Shown piece by piece: positions 19,935-29,662 of a DNA stretch of 64,000 bases (the first letter of the stretch is position 1; every line of letters starts with the position of its first letter). A model generated the notes under the pieces. It saw nothing but the letters and a program-made list of their open reading frames with translations. It did no database searches and was not told the origin of the DNA. The DNA is from Candidatus Nitrosopumilus sp. (GTDB lineage: Archaea; Thermoproteota; Nitrososphaeria; Nitrososphaerales; Nitrosopumilaceae), in the NCBI GenBank assembly GCA_025699075.1, contig JAILWG010000006.1, positions 35,739 to 99,738 on the forward strand, in the 5' to 3' direction. Made by a program: the position numbers and the translations under genes.

Positions 19935-20187
19935 ATGCCAATAGCAATACTTCCAGACATTGATGAACAAAGATGTATCGGATGTGCACTATGTGTAGAA
20001 ATCTGTACAACTCTTGGTCCTGATGTCCTTAGAGTAAAACCTGTTGAAGGCTGGTGCATGCATCGGTGTATGCCCAACAAAATCAATCTTTTGGATGAGA
20101 CCAATGAATTACACAGCTGGACAACCAGTACCTCTTCACAAAAACGGTATCTTCATCAAAGGTTGGGCAGAAGACGCCGCTCTATAA
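19935..20187 (+). pseudogene. 4Fe-4S ferredoxin gene with apparent internal frameshifting deletion
   Basis: Frame 1 encodes MPIAILPDIDEQRCIGCALC and a complete first cluster motif (CIGCALCVEIC) as far as VKPVEGW. From base 20053 a different frame reads GACIGVCPTKSIFW, the end of a second cluster motif, and then a plausible C-terminus ending GWAEDAAL with a stop at 20187. In the original frame the same bases give a basic, unlikely tail up to 20201. The simplest reading is a lost segment between VEGW and GACIGVCP, including at least one cysteine of cluster two, with a length not divisible by three. The break falls at TGG. The promoter is present. A sequencing or assembly error is equally possible. 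Confidence 0.8.
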
Positions 20188-20225
20188 GCAGCATCTTTTA
20201 GCACATTCTTTTTTCTTATTTTTAA

Positions 20226-21749
20226 TTATTCAAAAGATTTTTTCTTGATCTCTTTTGGTAGAGTCTTTACAAAATGTTTAAGGAATTCATTTTCTTTATC
20301 ATAATATATTTCTGAAAATTTATTATTTGAAAAGAAATCATTCCATGTTTTTTCAAATGCAGGGAATTCTTCTGGTTGAAAATCTATTCTAGACGTTTCA
20401 TGATGTGCAGCTGGAAAAATATCTGAAATTTCAATTGGGATTAATCCCAAAATTGGATTATACTGACACACTTGAAATGATTCAAAATCTTTTAGTTTCT
20501 TTTTTAGACTTGTATATTGATGAGAAAGATATCCTGGTTTTGTACTGGATTCTTTAGTTATGATTATTTTCTTTTTCCTTGATTTGAATTTTCTAACAAT
20601 TTTGTGGAAAGATTGAACTTCTGGTCTGTATTGATCCTCTTTACTAAACAAGAAAATTGCTTTTTCTTTAAATTTTGGGGTGCCTAACCCAAGAAATTCA
20701 TAATTTTCCATCATCACTTCAATCATCTCAAATAGTTTGGGATGTGCCCTTGCTTTTTTAATCACATATTCCCATAATCTTCCCTCATGAATTGCTTGTT
20801 TTACTTTGTCTACTTCAAGTTTAATTGCATACAGGTTATGAATAGCCAGTTGATTGATTTTTTCATTGGCTTCTAATTGACGAAATTCATCCGGAGTGTA
20901 TCTTGAGCATATTTCACAATTACATGGAAATACTACAATGTCAGACAAATATCGTGTACCATCATCTGTAATGTATCTTAGTTGCTTTGCATAAAGCATG
21001 TATGATGCAGAATCAAACGTATCACATCCTAAAGCAATTGCAAATGGTATTGTTAGTGGATGGCCTGCACCAAAAAGATGTAATGGAATTGAATGCGGCA
21101 TCTGTTTTTTTGCTGCTACTATCATCTGTGCTAGCAATCGGTATTCATATGACTCCATAAACTCAACTGGACTTCCTAATGCAAGCATTTGAAATCCCAT
21201 TTCGACTAGACTTTTTGTGGATTTACCAACAAGATCAAAATGTTCTCCTCCTTGAATCGGACCTATCCAAATTTGTCCATTATCTTCTCTTTTGTCAAGT
21301 GTTTCTTTGGAAACTTTTAGAGTATGTTTGACATAATCTTCTGCTTTTTTGATTGGCATCCCGTATCCAGTTGGTTTGTCAAGTGGAATTGCAAAATCAG
21401 TTAAAATACCTTTTTCAAAATTTGCCATATCTGGAGGTAATACATCAACATCACCATATTCCAGAACTTGGTATCCTCCGGAATCTGTCATGATTCCTCC
21501 ATCAAAATTAATTATCTTATGAATTCCTTTTTGTATGGCTTCATCACCATAATTATTTTTTGTAATGTATGCATTAGTAATAACCAAATCAAAACCAATT
21601 TCTCTAATTTTTTTTGATGGAATAGTCTGTTTGACTGGATGAATTACAGGAACATATGCGGGAGTCTCAATTTTACCATGATTTGTATACAGAATCCCAA
21701 TCCTTCCAGCTAAATCTGTTTTAGATATTTCAAACAAGTAATTTATCAA
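20226..21749 (-). CDS. tgtA: Archaeosine tRNA-guanine transglycosylase
   Basis: The protein exchanges guanine at position 15 of tRNA for the archaeosine precursor preQ0. The catalytic barrel shows MTDSGGYQVLEYGDVDV (active-site Asp region), WIGPIQGGEHFDLV, and the zinc site CNCEIC at about residue 280. An archaeal C1-like region follows. At 507 residues it is shorter than many TgtA proteins (about 580-650), and no clear PUA domain is seen at the end, so a PUA protein may be encoded elsewhere. The ATG start gives the expected N-terminus (FEISKTDLAGRIGIL). Confidence 0.92.
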   Translation of the reverse strand: MINYLFEISKTDLAGRIGILYTNHGKIETPAYVPVIHPVKQTIPSKKIREIGFDLVITNAYITKNNYGDEAIQKGIHKIINFDGGIMTDSGGYQVLEYGDVDVLPPDMANFEKGILTDFAIPLDKPTGYGMPIKKAEDYVKHTLKVSKETLDKREDNGQIWIGPIQGGEHFDLVGKSTKSLVEMGFQMLALGSPVEFMESYEYRLLAQMIVAAKKQMPHSIPLHLFGAGHPLTIPFAIALGCDTFDSASYMLYAKQLRYITDDGTRYLSDIVVFPCNCEICSRYTPDEFRQLEANEKINQLAIHNLYAIKLEVDKVKQAIHEGRLWEYVIKKARAHPKLFEMIEVMMENYEFLGLGTPKFKEKAIFLFSKEDQYRPEVQSFHKIVRKFKSRKKKIIITKESSTKPGYLSHQYTSLKKKLKDFESFQVCQYNPILGLIPIEISDIFPAAHHETSRIDFQPEEFPAFEKTWNDFFSNNKFSEIYYDKENEFLKHFVKTLPKEIKKKSFE

Positions 21750-21768
21750 TTTTAAAGGCGTTATTTAA

Positions 21769-22317
21769 TCAATCAACAAAAAATTTTCCTAAATCATTAT
21801 TTTTCCCTACTAATTCAAGCCAATCAACTTCCTCATTTCCAATTTTCTTTGAAATAATATCCATCACACTTTCCGTTGTTTCTAAAATTGTTTTTTCACT
21901 AACGTTAACCTGAAATACTTTATCTTCAAATCTGTAAATTGCATCATGAGCGATAATTCCCAAAATTTCACTCCCGACATTTTCCCTAATTTTGTTATCC
22001 GAATATTCTCTATTTTTATACACTGAAATTAAATCATAAGGACTTCTCCTCAATACAATCATTACTTTTATCTGATTTTCTCTCAAAACGTAGGGTGCCA
22101 AATGTCCTACGATAATATTTTTTTCAGAAATCTTTTGTTTTAGTATGTCTTTTAATTTTTCAACATCTATTTCATTTGTATCGCCATTTTTTTCAAACAA
22201 TCCTGAGTTTTTTGCAATTTCATTGATGTCAATTATAGATAATTTCATTCTCTTAGCAATTTCTTCTGTAATTGTATGTTTTCCAACTCCTGGATTCCCC
22301 GTGATTACAATTGACAT
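21769..22317 (-). CDS. AK6/Fap7-like adenylate kinase family ATPase
   Basis: The 182-residue P-loop protein has Walker A GNPGVGKHT right at the N-terminus, followed by IDINEIAKNSGLF, the layout of the AK6/Fap7 family that acts in small-subunit ribosome maturation and has adenylate kinase activity. VLRRSPYDLISVYKNREYSDNKIRENVGSEI matches the LID and downstream helices. It lies 19 bp upstream of tgtA on the same strand and diverges from the YchF-like GTPase gene with 73 bp between start codons. Confidence 0.85.
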   Translation of the reverse strand: MSIVITGNPGVGKHTITEEIAKRMKLSIIDINEIAKNSGLFEKNGDTNEIDVEKLKDILKQKISEKNIIVGHLAPYVLRENQIKVMIVLRRSPYDLISVYKNREYSDNKIRENVGSEILGIIAHDAIYRFEDKVFQVNVSEKTILETTESVMDIISKKIGNEEVDWLELVGKNNDLGKFFVD

Positions 22318-22390
22318 GTTTTCAAATCCTGGTTCATTAGATTAAACGATTTCTGCAATACTAATAAGTAGAATTGGTTTTTCTACAATA

Positions 22391-23578
22391 TTGCAAATTG
22401 GTTTACTTGGAAAGGCAAATGTGGGAAAATCTACCTTCTTTTCAGCAGCAACTGAAACTCCTGTTGCATCTGGAAACTTCCCATTTACAACAATTGAACC
22501 TAATATTGGAGTTGCATATGTAAAAGCAGATTGTGCATGCAAACATTTTGAAATCAAACATGAAAATGAATTATGTGATAATGGCACACGTTTTATCCCG
22601 ATAAAACTAATTGATGTTGCAGGATTAGTTCCTGGGGCACATGAGGGAAAAGGACTGGGCAATCAATTCCTTGATGATGCAAGACAAGCTGAAGTTTTAA
22701 TTCATGTTGTTGATATTGCTGGAACTACTGATATTCAGGGACAACCTGTTCCACCTGGAACTCATGATCCATTAGAAGATGTTGCATTTGTTCAAGATGA
22801 ATTTGATCAATGGTTTGCAGATATTTTGAAAAGAGAATGGGATAAGATTACTCGTGAAATAGATCAAAAACGTGCAAAACTAACTGACGGTATTGCAAAA
22901 CGATTTTCAGGCTTGGGAATAAAAGATTTTCAAGTACAAGAAATTCTCCAAAAATTAGGATTTATGGCTAAGAATCCAAAAGAATGGACAGATGATGATA
23001 TTGAAACTTTTGTCAAAGAATTAAGAAAAAACACAAAACCAATGATCATAGCAGCAAACAAAGCAGATCTCTGTCAAGATCTTGAAATAATTAAAAAAAT
23101 AACTGATCCTGTTATTCCGTGTAGTGCTGAAACAGAATTACTTTTACGAAAGGCATCAAAAGCTGGAATTGTAAATTATTCTTCTGGAGATGAAGGCTTT
23201 ACTATAGTTGAAGGTAAAGACATTCCACCACCTCAACAAAAGGCACTAGATTTAGTAAAATCTGTTTTTTCAAAGATTCCTACCACTGGGATTCAAAAAA
23301 TTCTAAACACAGCGGTTTTTGATTCACTAAAATTTATTGTAGTCTATCCTGTTGAGGATGAGACAAAGCTCACCAACAAAGATGGTGTTATACTACCTGA
23401 TACTAAATTAGTTCCACAAGATTCCACCGCTAAAGACCTGGCAGGTTTAATCCATGCAGATATTGCAAAGGGGTTCTTACATGCAATAGATTGCAAAACA
23501 AAACAAAGGATAAGTGGTGATCAAAAACTAAAAAATGGGGATGTCATCAAAATTGTTTCAACCTTAAGTCGTGGATAA
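22391..23578 (+). CDS. Obg/YchF-family translation-associated GTPase
   Basis: The G motifs are clear: G1 GKANVGKST, G3 LIDVAGLVPGAHEGKGLG, G4 AANKADL. The sequence PFTTIEPNIGVAYV is characteristic of the Obg/YchF group, and a C-terminal TGS-like domain follows (VVYPVEDETKL to KNGDVIKIVSTL). Members bind ribosomes and hydrolyse ATP or GTP. The start is TTG at 22391, since no ATG lies upstream and the Walker loop begins at residue 7. The stop overlaps the kae1 track start but not the preferred kae1 ATG, which is 1 bp further on. Confidence 0.92.
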   Translation: MQIGLLGKANVGKSTFFSAATETPVASGNFPFTTIEPNIGVAYVKADCACKHFEIKHENELCDNGTRFIPIKLIDVAGLVPGAHEGKGLGNQFLDDARQAEVLIHVVDIAGTTDIQGQPVPPGTHDPLEDVAFVQDEFDQWFADILKREWDKITREIDQKRAKLTDGIAKRFSGLGIKDFQVQEILQKLGFMAKNPKEWTDDDIETFVKELRKNTKPMIIAANKADLCQDLEIIKKITDPVIPCSAETELLLRKASKAGIVNYSSGDEGFTIVEGKDIPPPQQKALDLVKSVFSKIPTTGIQKILNTAVFDSLKFIVVYPVEDETKLTNKDGVILPDTKLVPQDSTAKDLAGLIHADIAKGFLHAIDCKTKQRISGDQKLKNGDVIKIVSTLSRG

Positions 23579-23579
23579 A

Positions 23580-24563
23580 ATGCTAGGTCTTGGAATTGAA
23601 AGTACAGCTCACACATTTTCTTGTGCAATAATTAAAAAAAATGGTAAGAAAGGAAAAATTCTATCAGATGTTAGGAAAATCTATCGTCCAGATGAGGGAG
23701 AAGGAATCCATCCTCGTGAAGCATCTCGTCATCATATTGAGAATAGTTCTTTAGTTCTATCTGATTGTCTTAAAGAGGCAAATGTATCAATCAAAGATTT
23801 AGACATTGTTTCTTATGCTGCAGGTCCTGGCTTAGGTCCATGTTTACGTGTGGGTGCAGTAGTGGCAAGATCTTTGGCGTCTTTTTATAAAATTCCAATA
23901 TATCCTGTCAATCACGCAATTGGACATATTGAATTAGGAAAATTACTTACTGGTGCCACTAATCCTTTGGTACTTTTAGTTTCAGGTGGACATACCATGC
24001 TTTTGGCATTTCTAAATAAGCAATGGAGAGTATTTGGCGAAACCTTGGATATTACTTTAGGTCAATTACTTGATCAATTTGGACGTTCTATTGGATTTGC
24101 ATCTCCATGTGGAAAAAATATTGAAGAATTGGCTAACTCTTCTTCAAACTATGTAACTTTGCCTTATTCTGTAAAAGGAAACGATGTATCTTTTTCTGGT
24201 TTATTATCTGCCACAAAATCTGTTGCAACAAAAAGTAAAGTGGATGCATGTTACTCACTTCAAGAAACTGCTTTTGCAATGATCAGTGAGGCAGTAGAAC
24301 GTGCTTTGTCCTTTACAAGAAAAAAAGAATTGATGATAGTGGGGGGAGTTGCAGCAAACAAACGATTATCTGCAATGCTAAAGGATGTATGCAAACGACA
24401 TAATTGTAAATTTTTTGTAGTGCCATTACAATATGCTGGAGATTGTGGAAGCCAAATATGTTGGACTGGTCTTCTAGAATCTCAAGTAAAGCAGGGTGCT
24501 GAACTAAAAGATACATTTGTTACACAATCTTGGAGATTAGACTCTGTTAAAGTAAATTATTGA
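23580..24563 (+). CDS. kae1: Kae1, tRNA threonylcarbamoyl-transferase catalytic subunit (KEOPS)
   Basis: The ASKHA-fold protein of 327 residues begins MLGLGIESTAHTFSCA and carries the metal-binding histidines in NHAIGHIELG and the nucleotide loops LLVSGGHTML and IVGGVAANKRL. It transfers threonylcarbamoyl to A37 of ANN-decoding tRNAs. The track start is a GTG at 23571 inside the previous gene; the ATG at 23580 matches the usual N-terminus. The partners are in the same window: bud32 about 350 bp downstream and pcc1 at 47 kb. Confidence 0.95.
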   Translation: MLGLGIESTAHTFSCAIIKKNGKKGKILSDVRKIYRPDEGEGIHPREASRHHIENSSLVLSDCLKEANVSIKDLDIVSYAAGPGLGPCLRVGAVVARSLASFYKIPIYPVNHAIGHIELGKLLTGATNPLVLLVSGGHTMLLAFLNKQWRVFGETLDITLGQLLDQFGRSIGFASPCGKNIEELANSSSNYVTLPYSVKGNDVSFSGLLSATKSVATKSKVDACYSLQETAFAMISEAVERALSFTRKKELMIVGGVAANKRLSAMLKDVCKRHNCKFFVVPLQYAGDCGSQICWTGLLESQVKQGAELKDTFVTQSWRLDSVKVNY

Positions 24564-24883
24564 TTTTTAAATTCGTTAATAGTTTGATCAAGTGTTTTAA
24601 CCCAACTTTTAGTATTAAAAACTCCAAACTTGAAAGTTTGTTCACCCTCATCTGTTTTAGCGGTAAAGCAAACTTTCTTCATTAATAATCCCTCTTTCCA
24701 TGTTTTTGTAATTTTATCTAGTGAAATATTTAACACTGTATCTCCAAAATGTTTTGAGAAATCCATTATCCTTGCATTTGTTTTATCAAATGCAACTCTC
24801 TTATTTGTTAAAGTTAAAATTCCTGCTCCCAACTTGTCCTCGCTACAATCTTCTTGCTTAATCCTTTTTTCTCCCTCATCCAT
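24557..24883 (-). CDS. Small GRAM/PH-like conserved hypothetical protein
   Basis: The 108-residue soluble protein contains LGAGILTLTNKRVAFDKT and, at the end, a helix (WVKTLDQTINEFKNQ). The pattern of a strand, L-T-N-x-R, then further strands and a final helix resembles GRAM/bPH domains, but this is a fold-level guess. It overlaps the 3' end of kae1 by 7 nt convergently and diverges from bud32 with 31 bp between starts. Confidence 0.65.
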   Translation of the reverse strand: MDEGEKRIKQEDCSEDKLGAGILTLTNKRVAFDKTNARIMDFSKHFGDTVLNISLDKITKTWKEGLLMKKVCFTAKTDEGEQTFKFGVFNTKSWVKTLDQTINEFKNQ

Positions 24884-24914
24884 GATTAATTTTTATTGAA
24901 TTCTTCTGGATATA

Positions 24915-25541
24915 ATGTTAATGAAATTATTGAAAAAAGGAGCCGAAGCAGATCTTTATCAAACTAAATGGCAAGACTCTAAGGCTATATTAAAAATTAG
25001 AAAAATCAAAAAATATAGAAATTCTTCTTTGGATTCAAAAATTCGTAAACAAAGAACAATTAAAGAATCTCAAATGCTTTCACATGTAAAATCATTTGGT
25101 GTGCCTACTCCACTTGTATATTTTGTAAATTTAGATAAAACTTCTATTATTATGCAAGAAATTCCTGGCAAACCCGTACATGATTTACCTCCCTCACAAA
25201 TCATTGACTTGTCAAAAGAAATTGGAAGATTAGTTGGCACATTACATAAGAATGGTGTAATGCATGGTGATTTGACCACTTCAAATTTTATTTTATTTCA
25301 AAAAACAGTCTATGTAATTGATTTTGGATTATCTCAAATCTCTATAAAACCTGAAGATCACGCAGTTGATTTAAGATTGATAAAAGAAATCCTAAACAGC
25401 GCACATGCAAAAATCATGATGTCTTCTTGGAAGAATTTTCTAAATGGATACAAATCAATAGTTGGTCATGCCTATTTTACCCAAATCACTAAACTAGTTT
25501 CAGATATTGAAAGTCGTGGTAGATATGCACAAGTCGTTTGA
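24915..25541 (+). CDS. bud32: Bud32, KEOPS-associated atypical protein kinase/ATPase
   Basis: The 208-residue mini-kinase has KKGAEADLYQTKW (glycine-poor loop), the Lys region AILKIRKIKKYR, catalytic MHGDLTTSNFIL and metal-binding VIDFGLSQI. It has the short C-lobe and basic tail of Bud32 (ending SRGRYAQVV, like the R-G-R-x tail of the family). It supports Kae1 in t6A synthesis. A second ATG is 6 nt downstream (MKLLKKG). The HAM1-like gene starts within its last codons. Confidence 0.93.
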   Translation: MLMKLLKKGAEADLYQTKWQDSKAILKIRKIKKYRNSSLDSKIRKQRTIKESQMLSHVKSFGVPTPLVYFVNLDKTSIIMQEIPGKPVHDLPPSQIIDLSKEIGRLVGTLHKNGVMHGDLTTSNFILFQKTVYVIDFGLSQISIKPEDHAVDLRLIKEILNSAHAKIMMSSWKNFLNGYKSIVGHAYFTQITKLVSDIESRGRYAQVV

Positions 25542-26079
25542 TCTGTTTTTTGTATCTTCAAATCGTCACAAGTATCAGGAAGCAAAAAATATCTTGAATC
25601 TTTATGGGATTAAGATTGGTTTTCTAAAATCTAATCTAAACGAAATTCAATCCAACTCTCTTCATAGCATTGCAATAGAAAAAGCTCAAGATGCGTTTTC
25701 TAAATTCAAAAAACCTGTGGTTATCGAAGATGATGGTTTGTTTATTGATTTTCTTGATGGTTTTCCAGGACCCTATTCATCTTATGTTTTCAAAACTATA
25801 GGAAATAAAGGAATTCTTAATTTATTAAAAAATAACAGAAAGGCAAAATTTGTTTCAATTATTACCTATTGTGATAAAAACATTGTAAAATCCTTTGAAG
25901 GAAAACTGGATGGAAAAATTTCTATAATTCAAAAAGGAAAAGGTTGGGGTTATGATCCTATATTCATTCCAAATGGTTTAAAGAAAACATTTGCCGAAAT
26001 CAATAACAAAAATGAATTATCTCATAGATACAATGCTCTGAAAAAATTTTCTAAATGGTATTTGTATAAGCAGGAATAA
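25525..26079 (+). CDS. RdgB/HAM1-family XTP/dITP pyrophosphatase
   Basis: The protein hydrolyses non-canonical purine triphosphates. LFFVSSNRHKYQEAKNIL is the substrate-binding N-terminus, VVIEDDGLFIDFLDGFPGPYSS the catalytic segment, and GWGYDPIFIPNG the conserved C-terminal motif. The track starts at TTG 25507; the ATG at 25525 (MHKSFDLFFVSS) fits the family better and leaves a 17-nt overlap with bud32. This kae1-bud32-HAM1 order is common in archaea. The 3' end overlaps taw1 by 29 nt convergently. Confidence 0.9.
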   Translation: MHKSFDLFFVSSNRHKYQEAKNILNLYGIKIGFLKSNLNEIQSNSLHSIAIEKAQDAFSKFKKPVVIEDDGLFIDFLDGFPGPYSSYVFKTIGNKGILNLLKNNRKAKFVSIITYCDKNIVKSFEGKLDGKISIIQKGKGWGYDPIFIPNGLKKTFAEINNKNELSHRYNALKKFSKWYLYKQE

Positions 26080-27076
26080 AACGATCTATAAATCGCTCAT
26101 TATTTTGTAATATAGAAATTCTTGAGACAATACTTTCATCCATCACTGAAAATATTTTACTTTGCTTTGCAATTTCTTCACTAAACTTTTTCACTTCTTC
26201 CATTTCCAACATGTTTACATGCTCTAATCTATTTGTGGAACGTCCAATGTGCATGTATGATTTAATTTCAATAAAATGAGGACTTGCTTTTCTAAACATT
26301 TCTGCAAATGCTGGAATTCCTTCTTTTTGATCATTATAATCTCTTATCAAAGTAATTCTTAACACTGTTCTCGTATTCAAATTCTTTAACATATTTAGAG
26401 TTCTGTTCCATCTTTCCCATGAATCGTCATATTTTGGCTTGTTTATTCTCATAAATGATTCATAATCTGCAGCATTTGTTGATAGATACAATTGTGTTGG
26501 TAGTGCATCTTCATCTTGTAATTTTTGAATCATGTCTGGTTCTTGTCCATTTGTTACAAGAAAGATTGATTTTGTTGTTTCAAGCGAATTTAGATATTTT
26601 ATCAGTTCTGGAAGTTTAGGATACATGGTAGGTTCACCTGAAAGTGAAATTGCATAATGACTTGGAAGTAATGATTCATCTAATCTTTGTTTGTCGTTTC
26701 TTGAATCTCCATAATACCCATTGATTAGTTTTTTTCGTTCTGCCATCAACTTTGTCAAAATTTCTTCAGGTTCTGCAACCTGTTCTGGTTCCATCTTCAT
26801 TGAATCATAAAATTCCATTGGTCTCCAACAATACACGCATCTATTTTCACAATGCATCCCAGCTGGAGAAAACTCCATACATCTATGAGTTGAAATTCCA
26901 TAAAACTTATGTTTGTAGCAACTGCCCTCATGCTTAAATGATTTTTTTGTCCAATGACATAATTCTACTGTAGAATGATCTGCAACTCCGTACTTTGCTT
27001 TTTTTAATTGATCTGAAATTGCAGGCTTAATCTGAATTAAACGATCTTCTTCAATCGTTTCTCCAGAACAACTCAT
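26051..27076 (-). CDS. taw1: 4-demethylwyosine synthase (TYW1/Taw1), radical SAM
   Basis: The 341-residue protein has the radical-SAM motif HCENRCVYCWRP (CxxxCxxC), SLSGEPTMYPKLPELI for SAM binding, and LFLSTN-like strands. It joins pyruvate carbons to N1-methylguanosine-37 of tRNA-Phe to build the tricyclic wyosine base. Extra cysteines upstream (VELCHWTKKSFKHEGSCYKHKF) fit the second iron-sulfur cluster of archaeal TYW1. There is no flavodoxin domain, as usual in archaea. Confidence 0.93.
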   Translation of the reverse strand: MSCSGETIEEDRLIQIKPAISDQLKKAKYGVADHSTVELCHWTKKSFKHEGSCYKHKFYGISTHRCMEFSPAGMHCENRCVYCWRPMEFYDSMKMEPEQVAEPEEILTKLMAERKKLINGYYGDSRNDKQRLDESLLPSHYAISLSGEPTMYPKLPELIKYLNSLETTKSIFLVTNGQEPDMIQKLQDEDALPTQLYLSTNAADYESFMRINKPKYDDSWERWNRTLNMLKNLNTRTVLRITLIRDYNDQKEGIPAFAEMFRKASPHFIEIKSYMHIGRSTNRLEHVNMLEMEEVKKFSEEIAKQSKIFSVMDESIVSRISILQNNERFIDRFIPAYTNTI

Positions 27077-27214
27077 CAGTTCAGATCATGTTCTGGTTTA
27101 CTTAAATTGATCGAGTTTTTTGTCCAACATGGAAACTTTTCCCAAAACTATTGAGATTTTTAGTCGATTCCAGAGTGAGGTTTAATAACTGGATCTTCGA
27201 CGTATTTTTAGGCT

Positions 27215-29650
27215 TTGAAAAAAATACACTCTGTACCATTCCTATTCTTGCTTGTAGCCGTATTGACTAGTATGCCAGTTAGCCCTATTTTTGCTGCTGA
27301 TGACTTGGATAAAGATGGTGTTGATGACTCTATAGATTCATGTCCAAATTTACAGGAAGATTATGAAGGAGCAGTTGATGGATGTCCGTCTAATTTTGTT
27401 CCTTGGTATGATGAAGATTATGATGGCATAGAAGATCATATTGATCAATGCCCAAATCTTAAAGAACATTATAATAAATTCCAAGACGAAGATGGTTGTC
27501 CTGATACACTTCCTGGAAGTGGACCTGGTGGAGCCCCTGATTCTGACGGAGATGGATTTATTGATTTAGTTGATTTGTGTCCAAACCAACCAGAAACCTT
27601 CAATGGAATACTTGATAGAGATGGTTGTCCAGATAGTTATGGAGCCGGTGATAGAGACTTGGATGGCGTTCCAGACTCTGCTGATGAATGTCCTTTGAGT
27701 GCAGAAACTTACAACCGTTTCCAAGACGAAGATGGTTGTCCAGACTCAGTTAAAGATTTTAGTTTTATAGATACAGATAATGATGGAATTCAAGATAAAA
27801 TTGATTTATGTATTAATGAACCAGAAACATACAATGGTTACAGAGACACAGACGGTTGTCCTGATGTTGCATTAGATACTTCGTTTAATGATAAAGATGG
27901 TGATGGCATAGCTGATAAGTTTGATATTTGTCCAGACCAACCTGAAACTTTCAATAGATTTGCAGATTATGACGGTTGTCCAGATTCTGTTCCTTTCTTT
28001 GATGGCGTACTAAATGATGCTGATGGTGACAGAATCATGGATGTAAATGATGCATGTCCTTTAGATCCAGAAAGATACAATGGCTTCCAAGATGATGACG
28101 GTTGTCCAGACATTCCTCCGTATTCAAGTGATGTTGATTCTGATCTTGATGGAATTCCAAACAGTGTTGATCAATGTCCGCAAGTAAAAGAAACTTACAA
28201 CCGTTTCCAAGATGATGACGGTTGTCCAGACTTTGTAGGATCTAACAAAGGTATTCCAGATTCAGATGGTGACGGAATTAATGATTTTGCAGATTTATGT
28301 CCAAACCAACCAGAGACTTTCAATGGAGTCTTTGATAGAGACGGTTGTCCTGATACAAATGCTTCATCTGATAGAGATTTGGATGGCATTCCAGATAATT
28401 TAGATAAATGTCCAACTGCTAAAGAAACTTACAATGGTATTGATGATTATGACGGTTGTCCTGATGGCGTATCTGGATTATCTGGACAAGATTATGATGG
28501 TGACGGAATTACTGATTTGAATGATAAATGCCCCCTTGTTGCTGAAACTGTAAATGGTTATCTAGATCAAGACGGTTGTCCAGATGTCTCTGTTTTAGAT
28601 TCTGACGGTGATGGTATTAGAGATTCATTAGATCTATGTCCTTCAACTTCAGAAACATGGAATCGCTATCTAGATCAAGACGGTTGCCCAGATAACCCAA
28701 CTGAATTTGATTCTGACGGTGATGGTATTTTAGATTCAGTTGACCAATGTCCTCTTGTTAGAGAAAGATACAATGGCTTCCAAGATGATGACGGTTGCCC
28801 TGATTATCCTGACTTTATTACTAGTTTAGATACTGACTTTGATGGAATCGTTGACACTTTAGATCAATGTCCATTAGTTCCTGAAACTTATAATAAATTC
28901 CAAGATTTGGATGGATGTCCAGATTATGTTGCAGATAACAAGGGTACACCAGATACTGACGGTGATGGAATCAATGATTACAATGATCATTGTCCAAACC
29001 AACCGGAAACCTATAATGGTATTTTAGATTTGGACGGCTGCCCAGATAATTACATCTTAAAGAATGATAGAGATATGGATGGAATCCCAGATGGAATTGA
29101 TGCATGTCCAACTGCTAAAGAAACTTACAATAAATTCCAAGATGATGACGGTTGTCCTGATAATGTATCAAAATCATTTGTAGTTGACTCTGACAATGAT
29201 GGTATTCCTGATGTTTCTGATAGTTGTCCTTTAGTTGCTGAAAATTATAATGCCTTCCAAGATGATGACGGTTGCCCAGATAATGATAATACTCAACTTG
29301 ACTCTGACGGTGATGGTGTTCCAGATGTAATGGATATGTGTCCAAATCAAAATGAAACTTGGAACAAATATGTTGATTATGACGGTTGCCCAGATACATT
29401 ACCAACTGGAAATGTTAGAGTTGATACTGATGAAGATGGCATTTATGATGATGTAGATGCATGTCCAACTGCTAAAGAAACTTACAATAAATTCCAAGAT
29501 GATGACGGTTGCCCAGATATTGCTCCAGAACAATCCCGATACAAACATGACGCTGATTTAGATGGAATAATAAATGAAAATGATTTATGCCCTCTAGAGC
29601 CTGAAGATTATGACAATGACCGAGATGCTGATGGATGCCCTGACCCTTAG
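27215..29650 (+). CDS. Secreted thrombospondin type-3 repeat calcium-binding protein, copy 1
   Basis: It starts at TTG with a signal peptide (PFLFLLVAVLTSMPVSPIFA). The remaining ~780 residues are about 22 tandem repeats of the type DSDGDGIxDxxDxCPxxPETYNxFQDxDGCPD. Asp-rich DxDxDGxxD loops bind calcium, and two cysteines per repeat probably form disulfides. There is no membrane anchor. The chain would be a long, calcium-stiffened rod at the cell surface or in the matrix. It is first of three adjacent paralogs; the second starts 12 bp after its stop with GGAG overlapping the stop, so the two are likely cotranscribed. Confidence 0.9.
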   Translation: MKKIHSVPFLFLLVAVLTSMPVSPIFAADDLDKDGVDDSIDSCPNLQEDYEGAVDGCPSNFVPWYDEDYDGIEDHIDQCPNLKEHYNKFQDEDGCPDTLPGSGPGGAPDSDGDGFIDLVDLCPNQPETFNGILDRDGCPDSYGAGDRDLDGVPDSADECPLSAETYNRFQDEDGCPDSVKDFSFIDTDNDGIQDKIDLCINEPETYNGYRDTDGCPDVALDTSFNDKDGDGIADKFDICPDQPETFNRFADYDGCPDSVPFFDGVLNDADGDRIMDVNDACPLDPERYNGFQDDDGCPDIPPYSSDVDSDLDGIPNSVDQCPQVKETYNRFQDDDGCPDFVGSNKGIPDSDGDGINDFADLCPNQPETFNGVFDRDGCPDTNASSDRDLDGIPDNLDKCPTAKETYNGIDDYDGCPDGVSGLSGQDYDGDGITDLNDKCPLVAETVNGYLDQDGCPDVSVLDSDGDGIRDSLDLCPSTSETWNRYLDQDGCPDNPTEFDSDGDGILDSVDQCPLVRERYNGFQDDDGCPDYPDFITSLDTDFDGIVDTLDQCPLVPETYNKFQDLDGCPDYVADNKGTPDTDGDGINDYNDHCPNQPETYNGILDLDGCPDNYILKNDRDMDGIPDGIDACPTAKETYNKFQDDDGCPDNVSKSFVVDSDNDGIPDVSDSCPLVAENYNAFQDDDGCPDNDNTQLDSDGDGVPDVMDMCPNQNETWNKYVDYDGCPDTLPTGNVRVDTDEDGIYDDVDACPTAKETYNKFQDDDGCPDIAPEQSRYKHDADLDGIINENDLCPLEPEDYDNDRDADGCPDP

Positions 29651-29662
29651 GAGTATCTAAGA

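Noticed and set aside
20226-21749. Truncation of tgtA
   Set aside because: The protein is shorter than many TgtA enzymes, but start, catalytic core, zinc site and stop are all normal; split PUA arrangements are known in archaea.
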